A stretch of DNA of 52,267 nucleotides from Neptuniibacter sp048548695 (GCF_048548695.1 NZ_JBLYIF010000016.1), one strand, 5' to 3'; counted from the stretch's first letter, positions 1 through 9,129 are shown. Made by a program: numbers and translations. Notes: generated by a model not told the origin, from the letters alone.

Positions 1-37
1 ATCCCAACAAGCGCCCACACGAATTATCTGATCAATT

Positions 38-49
38 TGTTAAAGAGCG
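38..49 (-). promoter_or_regulatory. rrn leader boxA antitermination site
   Basis: The minus strand reads CGCTCTTTAACA, matching the enterobacterial rrn boxA core (GCTCTTTAACA). It is followed by AAATTGATCAGATAATTC, resembling the E. coli rrn leader after boxA. In E. coli, boxA in the nascent rRNA recruits NusB-S10, and SuhB joins the antitermination complex. The position just downstream of the rrn promoter supports the call. Confidence 0.85.
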
Positions 50-61
50 TGCTTGAACTTC

Positions 62-141
62 CGCTCAAGCGAGGCGCGTATTATACGGCCTGTTCCTTAA
101 GGGTCAACAGCTTTTTTGAGATAATTTAAGGTTTTTTGAAG
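62..141 (-). promoter_or_regulatory. Ribosomal RNA operon promoter with UP element, firing leftward
   Basis: Read on the minus strand, a -35 box TTGACC (102-107) is separated by 16 bp from a perfect -10 box TATAAT (80-85). The -10 is followed by a GC-rich discriminator, which is typical of stringently controlled rRNA promoters. Directly upstream (111-141) lie A/T-rich tracts that fit an UP element bound by the alpha C-terminal domain. A boxA lies about 30 bp downstream of the -10. Together these identify an rrn promoter; the 16S gene itself is beyond the left edge. Confidence 0.82.
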
Positions 142-220
142 ACCTGAAATCCGGACTGTTTCAACTGGAACTGGCGGCGCATTTTACAGCACCACCTGGC
201 ACTGTCAACGACTTTTCCAA

Positions 221-1069
221 TTAACCTTCTGCCGGTTCTAAATGCTGAATATCCACCACCTGAACCCGAGCGAGATCGATGGCTTCCGAAAAGAAATGAT
301 TGGCCACCCGCACGAAGCGTTCCGGACCATCCGTGACCATAAAGTTAACTTCACCGGAGCATTTCATCAGATTCGCAAGCTGGTGTTCTTGCAACTGTTT
401 GGCGACGTATCTGGCGGTTGTATCTGCTGAATCCACCAGTGTCACCTTATCTCCCATGACGCGGCCAATACTACCCTGTAAAGCAGGAAAATGAGTACAG
501 CCCAATACCAGAGTATCTATCCGCGCGTGCTGATCCTGTTTCAGGGGAGCCAAACACTGAGTTACGATCTGGTCGACCAACTCTCCGTCATGCCAGCCCT
601 CTTCAGCCAAGGCAACAAATAGCGAACAAGCCTGGGCGACGATAGAAGCATCAGGGTTTCGCTTCAGTATAGCCGCTTGATAGGCAGCATTATTGACCGT
701 ACTTTCGGTGGCAATCACACCAATATGACCCGTACGGCTAGCATCACAACTGGCTTCTGCGCCAGGTTCTACAACACCCACGATTGGCAAATTAGGATAC
801 AACGCTCTAAGGGGCTCAATGGCGACTGCTGATGCAGTATTGCAAGCCACCACAATCATTTTCACGTTATTACGTAACAGACAGGCAACCGCCTGCTCTG
901 CATAACGTGTCACAGATAAACTACTTTTCGTCCCATAAGGCACCCTTGCGGTATCGCCAAGGTATAGCAAGTTTTCCTGCGGCAACCGCTGACGCAAAGC
1001 GTTCAGTACCGTTAAGCCACCCACACCAGAATCAAACACCCCAATCGGCCAGTTCGCCTGCACCGACAT
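221..1069 (-). CDS. murI: Glutamate racemase
   Basis: Interconverts L- and D-glutamate to supply D-glutamate for peptidoglycan, acting in the cytoplasm without a cofactor. The 282-residue protein has the N-terminal DSGVGG motif (from D13) and the two catalytic cysteines in VACNTAS (C76) and LGCTHFP (C191), so both active-site halves are intact. Its ATG overlaps the der stop codon by one base (TAATG), with only a weak ribosome site, which suggests translational coupling to der. It is the last gene of the leftward block. The rrn promoter starts about 80 bp beyond its stop, an arrangement also seen in E. coli, where murI sits just before rrnB. Confidence 0.96.
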   Translation of the reverse strand: MSVQANWPIGVFDSGVGGLTVLNALRQRLPQENLLYLGDTARVPYGTKSSLSVTRYAEQAVACLLRNNVKMIVVACNTASAVAIEPLRALYPNLPIVGVVEPGAEASCDASRTGHIGVIATESTVNNAAYQAAILKRNPDASIVAQACSLFVALAEEGWHDGELVDQIVTQCLAPLKQDQHARIDTLVLGCTHFPALQGSIGRVMGDKVTLVDSADTTARYVAKQLQEHQLANLMKCSGEVNFMVTDGPERFVRVANHFFSEAIDLARVQVVDIQHLEPAEG

Positions 1070-2505
1070 TACTTTTTCTTCATCGCTTTTTTACGTGTTT
1101 GAGTTTTCAGCGCACGCACATGCTGCTTAAAGCGTTCTTTTTTTGCCAACTGTCGTCCAGTCAGCTGGTTTTTCTTACCTTCAAACGGATTTTCACTGGA
1201 TTTAAATTCAAAACGGATGGGCGTACCACGAATACCCAATACCTTAGTGAATTTATTTTCCAGATAACGCTTATAAGCGCCTGGCAAAGCCGCTGTCTGG
1301 TTACCATGCACCACGATAATTGGCGGATTTGAGCCGCCCTGATGAGCATAACGCAGCTTAATACGCCGACCATTTACCATTGGTGGCTGATGCTCTGCCA
1401 CTATATCTTCTAGGAAGCGGGTCAGCTTGTTGGTTGGCCACTTTTGCATGGCGCAGCTATAAGCTTCCTCAACAGAGTCATACATATTACCCACGCCGCT
1501 GCCATGCAACGCCGATATAAAATGGAAACGGGCGAAGTCAGCAAACGCCAGTCGGCGCTGTATCTGCTCTTTGACACGGTCTTTTTCTTCGCCGTTCATG
1601 CCATCCCATTTATTTAACGCGATGACCAGCGAACGACCTGTGTCCATAACGAAACTGAGCATATGCATATCCTGCTCAGTGACACCCTCACGAGCATCAA
1701 TCACCACCACTACAACATTGGCATCTCGCACAGCCTGAAGGGTTTTCACAATGGAAAACTTTTCTACCGCCTCTTTTATATTTTTACGCCGCCGCACACC
1801 TGCAGTATCAATCAGGGTGTAGTGTTTTTCGTCTCTCTCATAAGGGATATAAACACTGTCTCGGGTAGTACCCGCTTCATCAAACACCACAACCCGATCT
1901 TCACCCAACAGGCGGTTCACCAAAGTTGATTTACCCACATTGGGACGACCAACAATAGCAATTTTAATACTGCGCTCAATCTCTTTGAGGTGGGCTTCAT
2001 CCAGTTCTTCCGGAGCTGGCAATTCAGACAGCACAAACTCCAACAGCTGAGTGACACCGCGGCCATGAGAGGCTGCGATGGGTAGCGGCTCCCCAATACC
2101 CAAGGAATAAAAATCACCCACCGCCACATCAGGATTAAGACCATCCGTTTTATTGACGATTAAGTAACAAGGCTTTTCCTGGCGACGCAGGTGATTGGCA
2201 ATCAACTCATCACTGGGATTAAGCCCCGCACGGCCATCCACTAAGAACATCACAACATCAGCTTCTTCCACCGCCTGCAATGACTGTTTGGCCATTTCAT
2301 AATCAATGCCTTGCTCATCGCCGCTGATACCTCCGGTATCCACCACGATAAAATCCTGGTCGTCCAACTGACCCTCACCATATTTCCGATCACGTGTCAG
2401 TCCAGGCAGATCCGCAACCAGCGCATCACGCGAGCGCGTCAGACGATTAAAAAGAGTCGATTTACCCACATTGGGACGACCCACAAGAGCTATTACCGGA
2501 AGCAT
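1069..2505 (-). CDS. der: Ribosome-assembly GTPase Der (EngA)
   Basis: An essential GTPase with two tandem G domains that acts in 50S subunit maturation. Both P-loops are visible (GRPNVGKST at about 9-17 and 186-194), with NKTD (118-121) and NKWD (298-301) guanine-specificity motifs and a C-terminal KH-like domain ending in a Lys/Arg-rich tail. Its 478 residues fit the family. It follows bamB across a terminator-like hairpin and is coupled to murI by a one-base overlap. The bamB-der order is conserved in gammaproteobacteria. Confidence 0.97.
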   Translation of the reverse strand: MLPVIALVGRPNVGKSTLFNRLTRSRDALVADLPGLTRDRKYGEGQLDDQDFIVVDTGGISGDEQGIDYEMAKQSLQAVEEADVVMFLVDGRAGLNPSDELIANHLRRQEKPCYLIVNKTDGLNPDVAVGDFYSLGIGEPLPIAASHGRGVTQLLEFVLSELPAPEELDEAHLKEIERSIKIAIVGRPNVGKSTLVNRLLGEDRVVVFDEAGTTRDSVYIPYERDEKHYTLIDTAGVRRRKNIKEAVEKFSIVKTLQAVRDANVVVVVIDAREGVTEQDMHMLSFVMDTGRSLVIALNKWDGMNGEEKDRVKEQIQRRLAFADFARFHFISALHGSGVGNMYDSVEEAYSCAMQKWPTNKLTRFLEDIVAEHQPPMVNGRRIKLRYAHQGGSNPPIIVVHGNQTAALPGAYKRYLENKFTKVLGIRGTPIRFEFKSSENPFEGKKNQLTGRQLAKKERFKQHVRALKTQTRKKAMKKK

Positions 2506-2540
2506 CGATTTTCCATTCCTGCTTATGTGCAGGGCTAAAT

Positions 2541-2577
2541 AAAAAACGGCGGCTACCCGTTATCACAGATAGCCGCC
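2541..2577 (-). terminator. Rho-independent terminator between bamB and der
   Basis: On the minus strand, GGCGGCTA and TAGCCGCC form a perfect 8-bp stem (2548-2555 with 2570-2577) around a 14-base loop. One G then six T follow (complement of 2541-2546). It should at least attenuate transcription from bamB into der, so der and murI may have their own promoter or rely on readthrough. Confidence 0.7.
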
Positions 2578-2596
2578 CAGGCTGTTCAGACGAGAA

Positions 2597-3745
2597 TTAT
2601 TCCAGAGTAAGGGCTACAAGGCGACCATTATCACTCATCATGTACAAGACGTCATCGCTCGATACCGGTGCACCACTAAGGCCATAGGAGTCGATACGAT
2701 GACGCGCGACAAAGCTGCCATCGACCTGAGACATAAAATGTATGTAGCCTTCTGAATCACCAACCGCAACAGCATTTCCCAATACCGTCGGCGCCGTTAT
2801 CTGCCTGTTGGCCAACTGTGTCTGTTGCCAAACACTAGCACTGCTACCCAGATCAAACGCCTGCACAGCATCATTAGCTTCGCTGACATAAATATTACCA
2901 AAGCCAGAGGCCATTGCGCGGTGGCTGGAGATATCTTTAGACCAGAGGATCTCAGCACGGAACGGGTTAATCGCCACCAGTCGACCCTGGAAGCTATTCA
3001 CATACAGGGTTTTATCAACCAATAAAGCTCGCGCATCGATATCCACCAGACGCTCCAGTTCTGAGCGACCTTCCGGCAGCGCTACACGGACATCCCATAA
3101 CTCGACACCTTTATTGTTATCGATAGCGATAAATTTGCCATTAGCAAAACCCGCAAACGTGACATCTGCCGCAACGATAGGCGAACTGGTGCCACGCAGT
3201 GTCAAGCCGGGTATCTGCGTATCAAAGGTCCATAGGCGCTGCCCGGTTTGGGCATTAAATGCCACTAAGTTTCCGGTTATCACCTGAAATACTACAATCT
3301 CTTTATTAAACTGCGCCGGCACAATGGACTCAGAATTCAGCGTGGCCCGCCAAAGCTCCGTCCCGTCCTCGGCATTCAGCACAATGACTTCACCATTTTC
3401 AGCAGCCACGGCCAGCTGACCAAACCCGGCGCCTACCCCACCGACAATGGTCTGTTGCAAAGACTGCTGCCAGATCAGCTCACCGCTGTCACGGCGATAA
3501 GCAAATACGTTGCCTTCAACATCAGTGGCGTAAACTGCGTCTTCGCCAACAACCGGCTGAATCTGCTGATATTTACTACCTAGACCCTCACCAACATTGA
3601 CTGACCAAAGAACTTTAACTTGTTTCTGCGGCTCAAAATCCACCAAAGGTGAAGGCTTGATAGCATCACCCCCATCACCAAAAAAACCACAACCAGCAAG
3701 CAGCAGACAGACCAAGCCTGCCGACAACAGATGCAGACGTTTCAT
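2597..3745 (-). CDS. bamB: Outer membrane assembly lipoprotein BamB
   Basis: The beta-propeller lipoprotein of the BAM complex, which inserts beta-barrel proteins into the outer membrane. The start MKRLHLLSAG leads a lipoprotein signal peptide with lipobox LLAGC, placing the lipidated cysteine at C19. The rest (382 residues in all) shows repeated PQQ/WD-like blades such as GELIWQQ, GTELWRA, GQRLWTF and AEILWSK. The ATG directly abuts the stop codon of the upstream yfgM-type gene, so the two are probably cotranslated. The hisS-yfgM-bamB-der order is the usual gammaproteobacterial one. Confidence 0.95.
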   Translation of the reverse strand: MKRLHLLSAGLVCLLLAGCGFFGDGGDAIKPSPLVDFEPQKQVKVLWSVNVGEGLGSKYQQIQPVVGEDAVYATDVEGNVFAYRRDSGELIWQQSLQQTIVGGVGAGFGQLAVAAENGEVIVLNAEDGTELWRATLNSESIVPAQFNKEIVVFQVITGNLVAFNAQTGQRLWTFDTQIPGLTLRGTSSPIVAADVTFAGFANGKFIAIDNNKGVELWDVRVALPEGRSELERLVDIDARALLVDKTLYVNSFQGRLVAINPFRAEILWSKDISSHRAMASGFGNIYVSEANDAVQAFDLGSSASVWQQTQLANRQITAPTVLGNAVAVGDSEGYIHFMSQVDGSFVARHRIDSYGLSGAPVSSDDVLYMMSDNGRLVALTLE

Positions 3746-4393
3746 TTAACTGCCCTCACCTGTCAGATCATGAATTTTCATCTCCAGTATCACACCGGGT
3801 GCAAGTGCAAGCGCTGACTCATATGCCGCTAAAGCTGCGGGTTTATCACCTAACTGAAGGTGGATATCGCCCAGTAATTCATGACGCTCTGCCGCGAACA
3901 GCTCTGTTGTCTGAGAACTCAACAGTGTCAACGCCTCGTCAGCCTGATCCTGAGCAACTAGAATACGTGCCTTGCCAATAACCGCCTGAATTCGCACTGG
4001 CTCTGCAGGCGTTTGAGCTATAACCCAATCCAACCGCTCTGCGGCCTGATCAAGCTCACCTTGGTCAACCGCCAAACGCGCCAGAACCAAACCCGCAAAA
4101 TAAGAGTAAGCTGTGCCGTCAAATTCGGTTACCAGTTGATTGGCCAAATGCTGAGCCGTTGCCAACTTAGCTTCATCCTGTTGTGGGCCCAAAGCGCCAG
4201 CAACAGCATCCATCATATTCTGGTAGGTTATTGATGCGCCTTCAGCAGTGGCCGCACGCTGTTTTTGCCAACCCTGCCAGCCAGCAACAAGCGCCAAGGA
4301 AACCGCAATCGCCAACAGCAGCGATTTGCCATTTTCTTTCCACCACTGTTTAAGGGCCTGAACCTGTTCTTCTTCGGTGCGTAATTCAGCCAC
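3746..4393 (-). CDS. yfgM: YfgM-type SecYEG ancillary protein (TPR, inner membrane)
   Basis: A 215-residue, single-pass inner membrane protein of the YfgM family, which in E. coli associates with SecYEG and periplasmic chaperones. A short cytoplasmic start precedes one membrane segment (about residues 24-42, LLLAIAVSLALVAGW), followed by a periplasmic TPR-like domain rich in A-x-x-L helices. The start codon is GTG (4391-4393) with an upstream AAGGGG; the reading MAELRTEEEQVQALKQWW fits the family. It lies 32 bp downstream of hisS and abuts bamB. Confidence 0.9.
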   Translation of the reverse strand: MAELRTEEEQVQALKQWWKENGKSLLLAIAVSLALVAGWQGWQKQRAATAEGASITYQNMMDAVAGALGPQQDEAKLATAQHLANQLVTEFDGTAYSYFAGLVLARLAVDQGELDQAAERLDWVIAQTPAEPVRIQAVIGKARILVAQDQADEALTLLSSQTTELFAAERHELLGDIHLQLGDKPAALAAYESALALAPGVILEMKIHDLTGEGS

Positions 4394-4425
4394 CCTGATA
4401 TCCCCTTACCTATTATTCTGTAGAG

Positions 4426-5700
4426 TTATGCGTTGTGCTGAGATATTTCAGCAATCTTACCGGCCAATGTGTCTAGTGCAACATCAAATACCGGCTCATC
4501 GCGATGCCACAGGGTAGCCGATAAATTATTCTCTGCCGAGCCTTTTATCAGGACAACAACCGGAGCCCCGGTTTGCTTGGCTTTTTGACTGATATTTTTC
4601 AGACCACCGCAATGAATGCGAATCCGCAGGCCTGGCAAATCATTCCTTAACTGCTCTGCCAGCAGAACCACTTCAGACTGAAAACCTTTACTTTCTGCCG
4701 CAAGATAGACATCAAATGGCTGACGCAGTGCTTCCGGCACACACCTCAGTGTTTCCAACAGCAGCACCAACCGCTCCACGCCCATGGCAAATCCCACCGC
4801 GGGGGTTGGTTTGCCTCCAAGCTGTTTGACCAAGCCATCATAACGTCCGCCAGCACAGACAGTGCCCTGCGCGCCCAACTTATCCGTGACCCACTCAAAA
4901 ACAGTTTTACAGTAGTAGTCCAAGCCCCGAACAAGACGTGGATTGATCTCATATTCCACACCGGCCTGATCAAGAATTGCCGTCAATTCTGCAAAATGCG
5001 CCCTGGACTCTTCATCCAAGTAATCCGCAAGTACCGGAGCGTCCTGGAGAATTGCCTGGGTATTCTCATCTTTGCTATCGAGAATACGCAGTGGATTACT
5101 CTCCAGTCGACGCTGACTGTCTTTATCCAGCTGCTCGCGATATTGAGCAAGGTAGGTAACCAGCGCTTCTTTATACGCCGCGCGCGCTTCGTTACTGCCC
5201 AACGAATTAAGTTGCAGCGTTACCGAATCCAATAAACCCAGGGTCTGCCACAAGCGAGCACTAAGCAGAATGACTTCAGCATCAATATCTGCCGCAGCCA
5301 TACCGAAGGTTTCAACACCAATCTGATGAAACTGACGATAACGTCCTTTCTGAGGTTTTTCATAGCGGAACATCGGGCCGCGATACCAGAGACGCTGCAT
5401 CTGGTTAAATAACAGCCCATGCTCTTCTGCGGCACGTACACAACCGGCAGTCCCTTCCGGACGCAATGTTAAGCTTTCAGCATTACGGTCTTCAAAGGTG
5501 TACATCTCTTTCTCAACAATATCGGTAACCTCACCGATAGAACGCTTAAAGAGATTGGTTTGCTCTACTACAGGCATCCGAATTTCTGCGTAACCATAGG
5601 CAGACAATACATTTTGTACTGTCTGCTCCAGATACTGCCAGACTGGCGTTTCCTGCGGCAGAATATCGTTCATGCCGCGAATGGCTTGTATTTTTGCCAA
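4426..5700 (-). CDS. hisS: Histidyl-tRNA synthetase
   Basis: A class II aminoacyl-tRNA synthetase charging tRNA-His. The 424-residue sequence starts MAKIQAIRGMNDILP and carries the motif 2 region around FRYEKPQKGRYRQFHQ, the histidine-specific LVRGLDYYCKTVFEW element, a motif 3 region (GFAMGVERL) and a C-terminal anticodon-binding domain. The start codon is TTG; homology to the E. coli N-terminus and an AAGG eight bases upstream support it over the internal Met. Its upstream neighbour is rodZ, only 23 bp away: the ispG gene usually found here is absent. Confidence 0.97.
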   Translation of the reverse strand: MAKIQAIRGMNDILPQETPVWQYLEQTVQNVLSAYGYAEIRMPVVEQTNLFKRSIGEVTDIVEKEMYTFEDRNAESLTLRPEGTAGCVRAAEEHGLLFNQMQRLWYRGPMFRYEKPQKGRYRQFHQIGVETFGMAAADIDAEVILLSARLWQTLGLLDSVTLQLNSLGSNEARAAYKEALVTYLAQYREQLDKDSQRRLESNPLRILDSKDENTQAILQDAPVLADYLDEESRAHFAELTAILDQAGVEYEINPRLVRGLDYYCKTVFEWVTDKLGAQGTVCAGGRYDGLVKQLGGKPTPAVGFAMGVERLVLLLETLRCVPEALRQPFDVYLAAESKGFQSEVVLLAEQLRNDLPGLRIRIHCGGLKNISQKAKQTGAPVVVLIKGSAENNLSATLWHRDEPVFDVALDTLAGKIAEISQHNA

Positions 5701-5723
5701 GTGACTAACCTTGTACTGCTAAA

Positions 5724-6698
5724 TTATTCCGAGAGGGGCAATGATAACCGGACGACATTGTTGCTACTGTATGCCGCGAGTTCAATATCCTCGCCATTGT
5801 ATCGCACCGCACTGACAGCATCCGCTGCACCGAGGATAATCTTGAGTGGCGCACCCGTATCAAGAGTCAGGGTCTGACCACTGCGGCGAGTATCACCCAC
5901 CAATCGCTGACCCGTTGTTTGGTTACGCACTGATACCCAGCAGTCGGCGGCAAACTCGATGACCAAGCCAGTCTCCACCATTTCCGCTGGAGCAACACTA
6001 TCTTCCGCTGACACAAGCGACTGTGCTTCATCTTGGGTAGAGGCATTCTGATCCAAGTCATTCTGCAAAGCGGTTAATTCATCATCGGACAGATAAACCG
6101 GCTCAGGTTCAGAGACTGCCGCAGATGCCGTTTCTATATCATTGATGCCACTACCCGCGGTGTCGGTGTCGGTTTCATCAAGTTTGGGTAACACCAACGT
6201 GCCATCCTGATTTACCACCGGTGCATCAGCGACAGGTTGCACAGCCTGATCTGGCTCAACGCCTGTCACTGTAGAGCCTGACTGGGTCTGCCACCACCAG
6301 AAGGTCAACAAAATAATGCCTAACACAAACAACCAGGTGAATAGCTTCATTAGCGGGTCATTCACCTTCGCCTGCTGCCTTATGCGTGATACCGACTTCA
6401 CCTGCCCAGCCTGACTAGCGCCATTGCCGGGAAATGATTTATCAAACTCAATAATCAGCGCATTGTCATCGAGCTTCACTAGGCGGGCATAAGCACGAAT
6501 ATAGCCCCGAGCAAAAACTAGGCTTGGCAAACCAACGACTGAGCTGTTCTCCAGTATATGGATATAATTTACCGGCAGATTTAGCTGCGCCGCCACCTGC
6601 GACTGAGGCATCTCGCGCGCTTCACGCGCGGTTTTGAGTGTTTCACCCCAGCAGACTGATGTCAGTCCATCCTGTCCCGCTTGTTCTTCACTGCTCAA
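5724..6698 (-). CDS. rodZ: Cytoskeletal protein RodZ
   Basis: A bitopic membrane protein that links MreB to the cell-wall elongation machinery and sets rod shape. The 324 residues contain an N-terminal helix-turn-helix domain (about 15-85), a basic stretch, one membrane segment (about 119-136, LFTWLFVLGIILLTF), an acidic Thr/Ser-rich linker and a C-terminal DUF4115-type beta domain. The start is TTG within TTGA, overlapping the pilW stop by four bases, with AAGGAG eight bases upstream, so translation is coupled to pilW. Confidence 0.92.
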   Translation of the reverse strand: MSSEEQAGQDGLTSVCWGETLKTAREAREMPQSQVAAQLNLPVNYIHILENSSVVGLPSLVFARGYIRAYARLVKLDDNALIIEFDKSFPGNGASQAGQVKSVSRIRQQAKVNDPLMKLFTWLFVLGIILLTFWWWQTQSGSTVTGVEPDQAVQPVADAPVVNQDGTLVLPKLDETDTDTAGSGINDIETASAAVSEPEPVYLSDDELTALQNDLDQNASTQDEAQSLVSAEDSVAPAEMVETGLVIEFAADCWVSVRNQTTGQRLVGDTRRSGQTLTLDTGAPLKIILGAADAVSAVRYNGEDIELAAYSSNNVVRLSLPLSE

Positions 6699-7462
6699 CG
6701 GGAAGACTCCTTATATTGTTGATACTCTTCAGATTCTGGGTACAGATTTTTTAATATCAATGCAAAAGTGGCAGCACGCGAGGTATTACCCCGCATCCGC
6801 TCAAGACGAATACCTACCCACAAACTTTTTGCATAATGCTCAGTCTGCCGTTTGTCCACCAGTTCCAGAAAACGGTCAAAATATTTACCTGCGTCTGCTG
6901 GTTCATTTGCATCAATCAGCAGATCGGTCAGTTCCACCAGAGAAACCGGACGATTTTGGGTGACCTGTAACGAACGTTGAAAAGCATGCTTGGCAGCATC
7001 ATCACGTTGCAGCAGTCGATAGCAACGCCCGAGATTTTCGAAAGCTTGGGAGCGACGCGTGTAAAAGGGGTCTTCTGTCGCACGGGCAATTTCCTGACAC
7101 GCTTCTTCATAGCGTTGGTTAGCAAACAGGAAGGCACCAAAATTGTTATGCATCATCGCTGAATCAGGTTCCAGCTGGGTGGCCTTACGATAGTAAGTTT
7201 CCGCCAGAGCGGTATCACCTTCCAACTGAAACACCAGCGCCAGTCCGTTATGCGCCTCGGCATAACCGCTGTTCATTTCGATCGCACGTTGAAAAGATTG
7301 TTTGGCGTTACTGGTATCACCTTCCTGGAGATACTCAAAGCCAAGGCGAGTATAGACATCATAGGTTTTCAATTCGCTACCACCCAGACGAGGTTGCGGC
7401 GAACTACAGCCAACCAGACCCAGCAGACATACCCCGATGACGAACTGACAAATCCCTCTCAC
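6695..7462 (-). CDS. pilW: Type IV pilus biogenesis TPR lipoprotein PilW (PilF family)
   Basis: A TPR outer membrane lipoprotein of the family that helps the PilQ secretin assemble in type IV pilus systems. I place the start at a GTG (7460-7462), because AGGAG sits seven bases upstream and the resulting N-terminus is a lipoprotein signal with lipobox LVGC and C19; starting further upstream would overrun the end of rlmN. About five TPR motifs follow (for example AEAHNGLALVFQLEGD and AMMHNNFGAFLFANQ). It begins 10 bp after rlmN and overlaps rodZ. The rlmN-pilW-rodZ order matches Pseudomonas. Confidence 0.9.
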   Translation of the reverse strand: MRGICQFVIGVCLLGLVGCSSPQPRLGGSELKTYDVYTRLGFEYLQEGDTSNAKQSFQRAIEMNSGYAEAHNGLALVFQLEGDTALAETYYRKATQLEPDSAMMHNNFGAFLFANQRYEEACQEIARATEDPFYTRRSQAFENLGRCYRLLQRDDAAKHAFQRSLQVTQNRPVSLVELTDLLIDANEPADAGKYFDRFLELVDKRQTEHYAKSLWVGIRLERMRGNTSRAATFALILKNLYPESEEYQQYKESSR

Positions 7463-7472
7463 TATGTCTCTC

Positions 7473-8609
7473 CTATTGCAGTCGGTCTGACTCCCCGCTG
7501 CCGGTTTCTTGAACGATAGGAATATATTTCTGACTGCGGCGGGTACGATCAGCAACCTGGCCAACCAACTGACCACAAGCGGCATCAATTTCATCGCCCC
7601 GCGTACGTCTAACAGTGGTCACAATACCACCTCGTACCACAATCTCTTTGAAAGCGAGGATAGCGTCTTCTTGAGGCCGTTCATAGCCGGAATTTGGGAA
7701 TGGGTTAAATGGAATCAGATTTAGTTTGGACGGCATACGGCGCAGCACCTTGACCAACTGGCGAGCATGCTCTGGCTGATCGTTTACGCCAGCAATCATT
7801 GTATATTCAACCGTGATCACCCGCTTATCACTCAAGTTTTCCAAGTAACGGTTACAAGCGGCAATCAGTTCATCAATAGGATAACGGCGATTGATCGGTA
7901 CCAGCTCATCACGCAATGCATCATTGGGGGCGTGTAGTGATACCGCTAAAGAAACATCGGTGACTTCACGCAGTTTATCAATAGCAGGAACAACACCGGC
8001 AGTCGACAAAGTAACACGACGTTTGGATAAACCATAGGCATTATCCTCCATCATTAGCTGCACCGCATCGACAACATTATCAAAGTTCATCAGCGGCTCA
8101 CCCATACCCATCAGTACCACATTGGTGACGGCCCGCTGAGAGGTGGTGTCGAATTTACCGCTGGCACGGATAGCAATACGTAACTGACCAATGATTTCTG
8201 CCGTGGTCAGGTTACTGTTAAAACCTTGCTTACCGGTAGAACAAAAACTGCAATCCAACGAACAGCCAACCTGAGAAGAAACACACAGGGTTTTACGTTC
8301 ACCTTCAGGAATCAGCACCGCTTCGACGCTGGATCCACTCTGCGTGCGCATAACCCATTTCTGGGTGCCATCTTTAGAGGTTTTCTCCAGCAGCACTTCA
8401 GGCTCACGAATTTCAGCAATGCCACTCAGCTTCTCACGCAGCGCCTTGCTGATATTCGTCATCTGTTCAAAGTCAGTAGCACCCAACTGATGAATCCACT
8501 TCAGCACCTGAACTGCACGAAAGCGTTTTTCACCTATTTCTTCGAAAAAGGCTTCCAGCTTAGTCGGGGTCATACCCAGCAAGTTTACTTTGGTTTGTGC
8601 TTCAGTCAT
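7473..8609 (-). CDS. rlmN: Dual-specificity rRNA/tRNA m2A methyltransferase RlmN
   Basis: A radical SAM enzyme that makes 2-methyladenosine at A2503 of 23S rRNA and A37 of some tRNAs. The radical SAM CxxxCxxC motif is C116, C120 and C123 (CSLDCSFC), followed by GMGEPL and a C-terminal acceptor cysteine in the context DAACGQLVGQ. Length is 378 residues, slightly under the E. coli protein. It lies downstream of ndk, separated by a weak hairpin, and is followed within 10 bp by pilW. Confidence 0.97.
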   Translation of the reverse strand: MTEAQTKVNLLGMTPTKLEAFFEEIGEKRFRAVQVLKWIHQLGATDFEQMTNISKALREKLSGIAEIREPEVLLEKTSKDGTQKWVMRTQSGSSVEAVLIPEGERKTLCVSSQVGCSLDCSFCSTGKQGFNSNLTTAEIIGQLRIAIRASGKFDTTSQRAVTNVVLMGMGEPLMNFDNVVDAVQLMMEDNAYGLSKRRVTLSTAGVVPAIDKLREVTDVSLAVSLHAPNDALRDELVPINRRYPIDELIAACNRYLENLSDKRVITVEYTMIAGVNDQPEHARQLVKVLRRMPSKLNLIPFNPFPNSGYERPQEDAILAFKEIVVRGGIVTTVRRTRGDEIDAACGQLVGQVADRTRRSQKYIPIVQETGSGESDRLQ

Positions 8610-8640
8610 GGTGCGATTCTCAGTTGCTGCCCATATAACG

Positions 8641-8674
8641 CAAAACGCCTGTACCGAATACTAAGGCACAGGCG
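8641..8674 (-). terminator. Hairpin terminator after ndk
   Basis: On the minus strand, CGCCTGT and ACAGGCG form a perfect 7-bp stem (8668-8674 with 8646-8652) around a 15-base loop, followed by TTTTG. The T tract is short, so termination before rlmN is probably partial. Confidence 0.5.
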
Positions 8675-8687
8675 CAAGCATCAGCAA

Positions 8688-9095
8688 TTACTTGCCGAAG
8701 AAATAGGCAATTTCACGCTCAGCGGACGCTGCAGAATCAGAACCGTGTACCGCATTGGCATCGATAGACTCAGCAAAATCACGACGAATAGTACCTTCAG
8801 CCGCTTCTTTCGGGTTAGTTGCACCCATCAGCTCACGGTTAAGAGCAATAGCATTTTCACCTTCCAACGCCTGCACTACGACAGGGCCTGAAGTCATAAA
8901 TGCCACCAGGTCAGCAAAGAACGGGCGTTCTTTATGCTCTGCATAAAAACCTTCGGCTTCAGCCTGGCTCAGCTGCTTCATTTCCAAAGCAACAATTTTC
9001 AGACCTGCCTTTTCAAAACGGCTTTCGATTTCGCCGATTACGTTTTTAGCAACAGCATCCGGTTTAATGATGGACAAAGTACGTTCAGTGGCCAT
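8688..9095 (-). CDS. ndk: Nucleoside diphosphate kinase
   Basis: Transfers the gamma phosphate between nucleoside triphosphates and diphosphates through a phosphohistidine. The 135-residue protein starts MATERTLSIIKPDAV and has the active histidine at H117 in NAVHGSDS. I choose this ATG because GGGAG lies eight bases upstream and the family N-terminus begins here; an ATG 15 bases earlier has no ribosome site. It has its own TATAAT promoter about 110 bp upstream and a foldable leader (see the separate entry). Confidence 0.97.
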   Translation of the reverse strand: MATERTLSIIKPDAVAKNVIGEIESRFEKAGLKIVALEMKQLSQAEAEGFYAEHKERPFFADLVAFMTSGPVVVQALEGENAIALNRELMGATNPKEAAEGTIRRDFAESIDANAVHGSDSAASAEREIAYFFGK

Positions 9096-9129
9096 GCATT
9101 TAGCTCCCATAATAAAGATGAAAAAAAGA

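Noticed and set aside
7463..7594. Upstream start of pilW inside rlmN
   Set aside because: The GTG at 7462 has an ideal ribosome site and gives a proper lipoprotein signal; the longer form overlaps rlmN by more than 120 bases.
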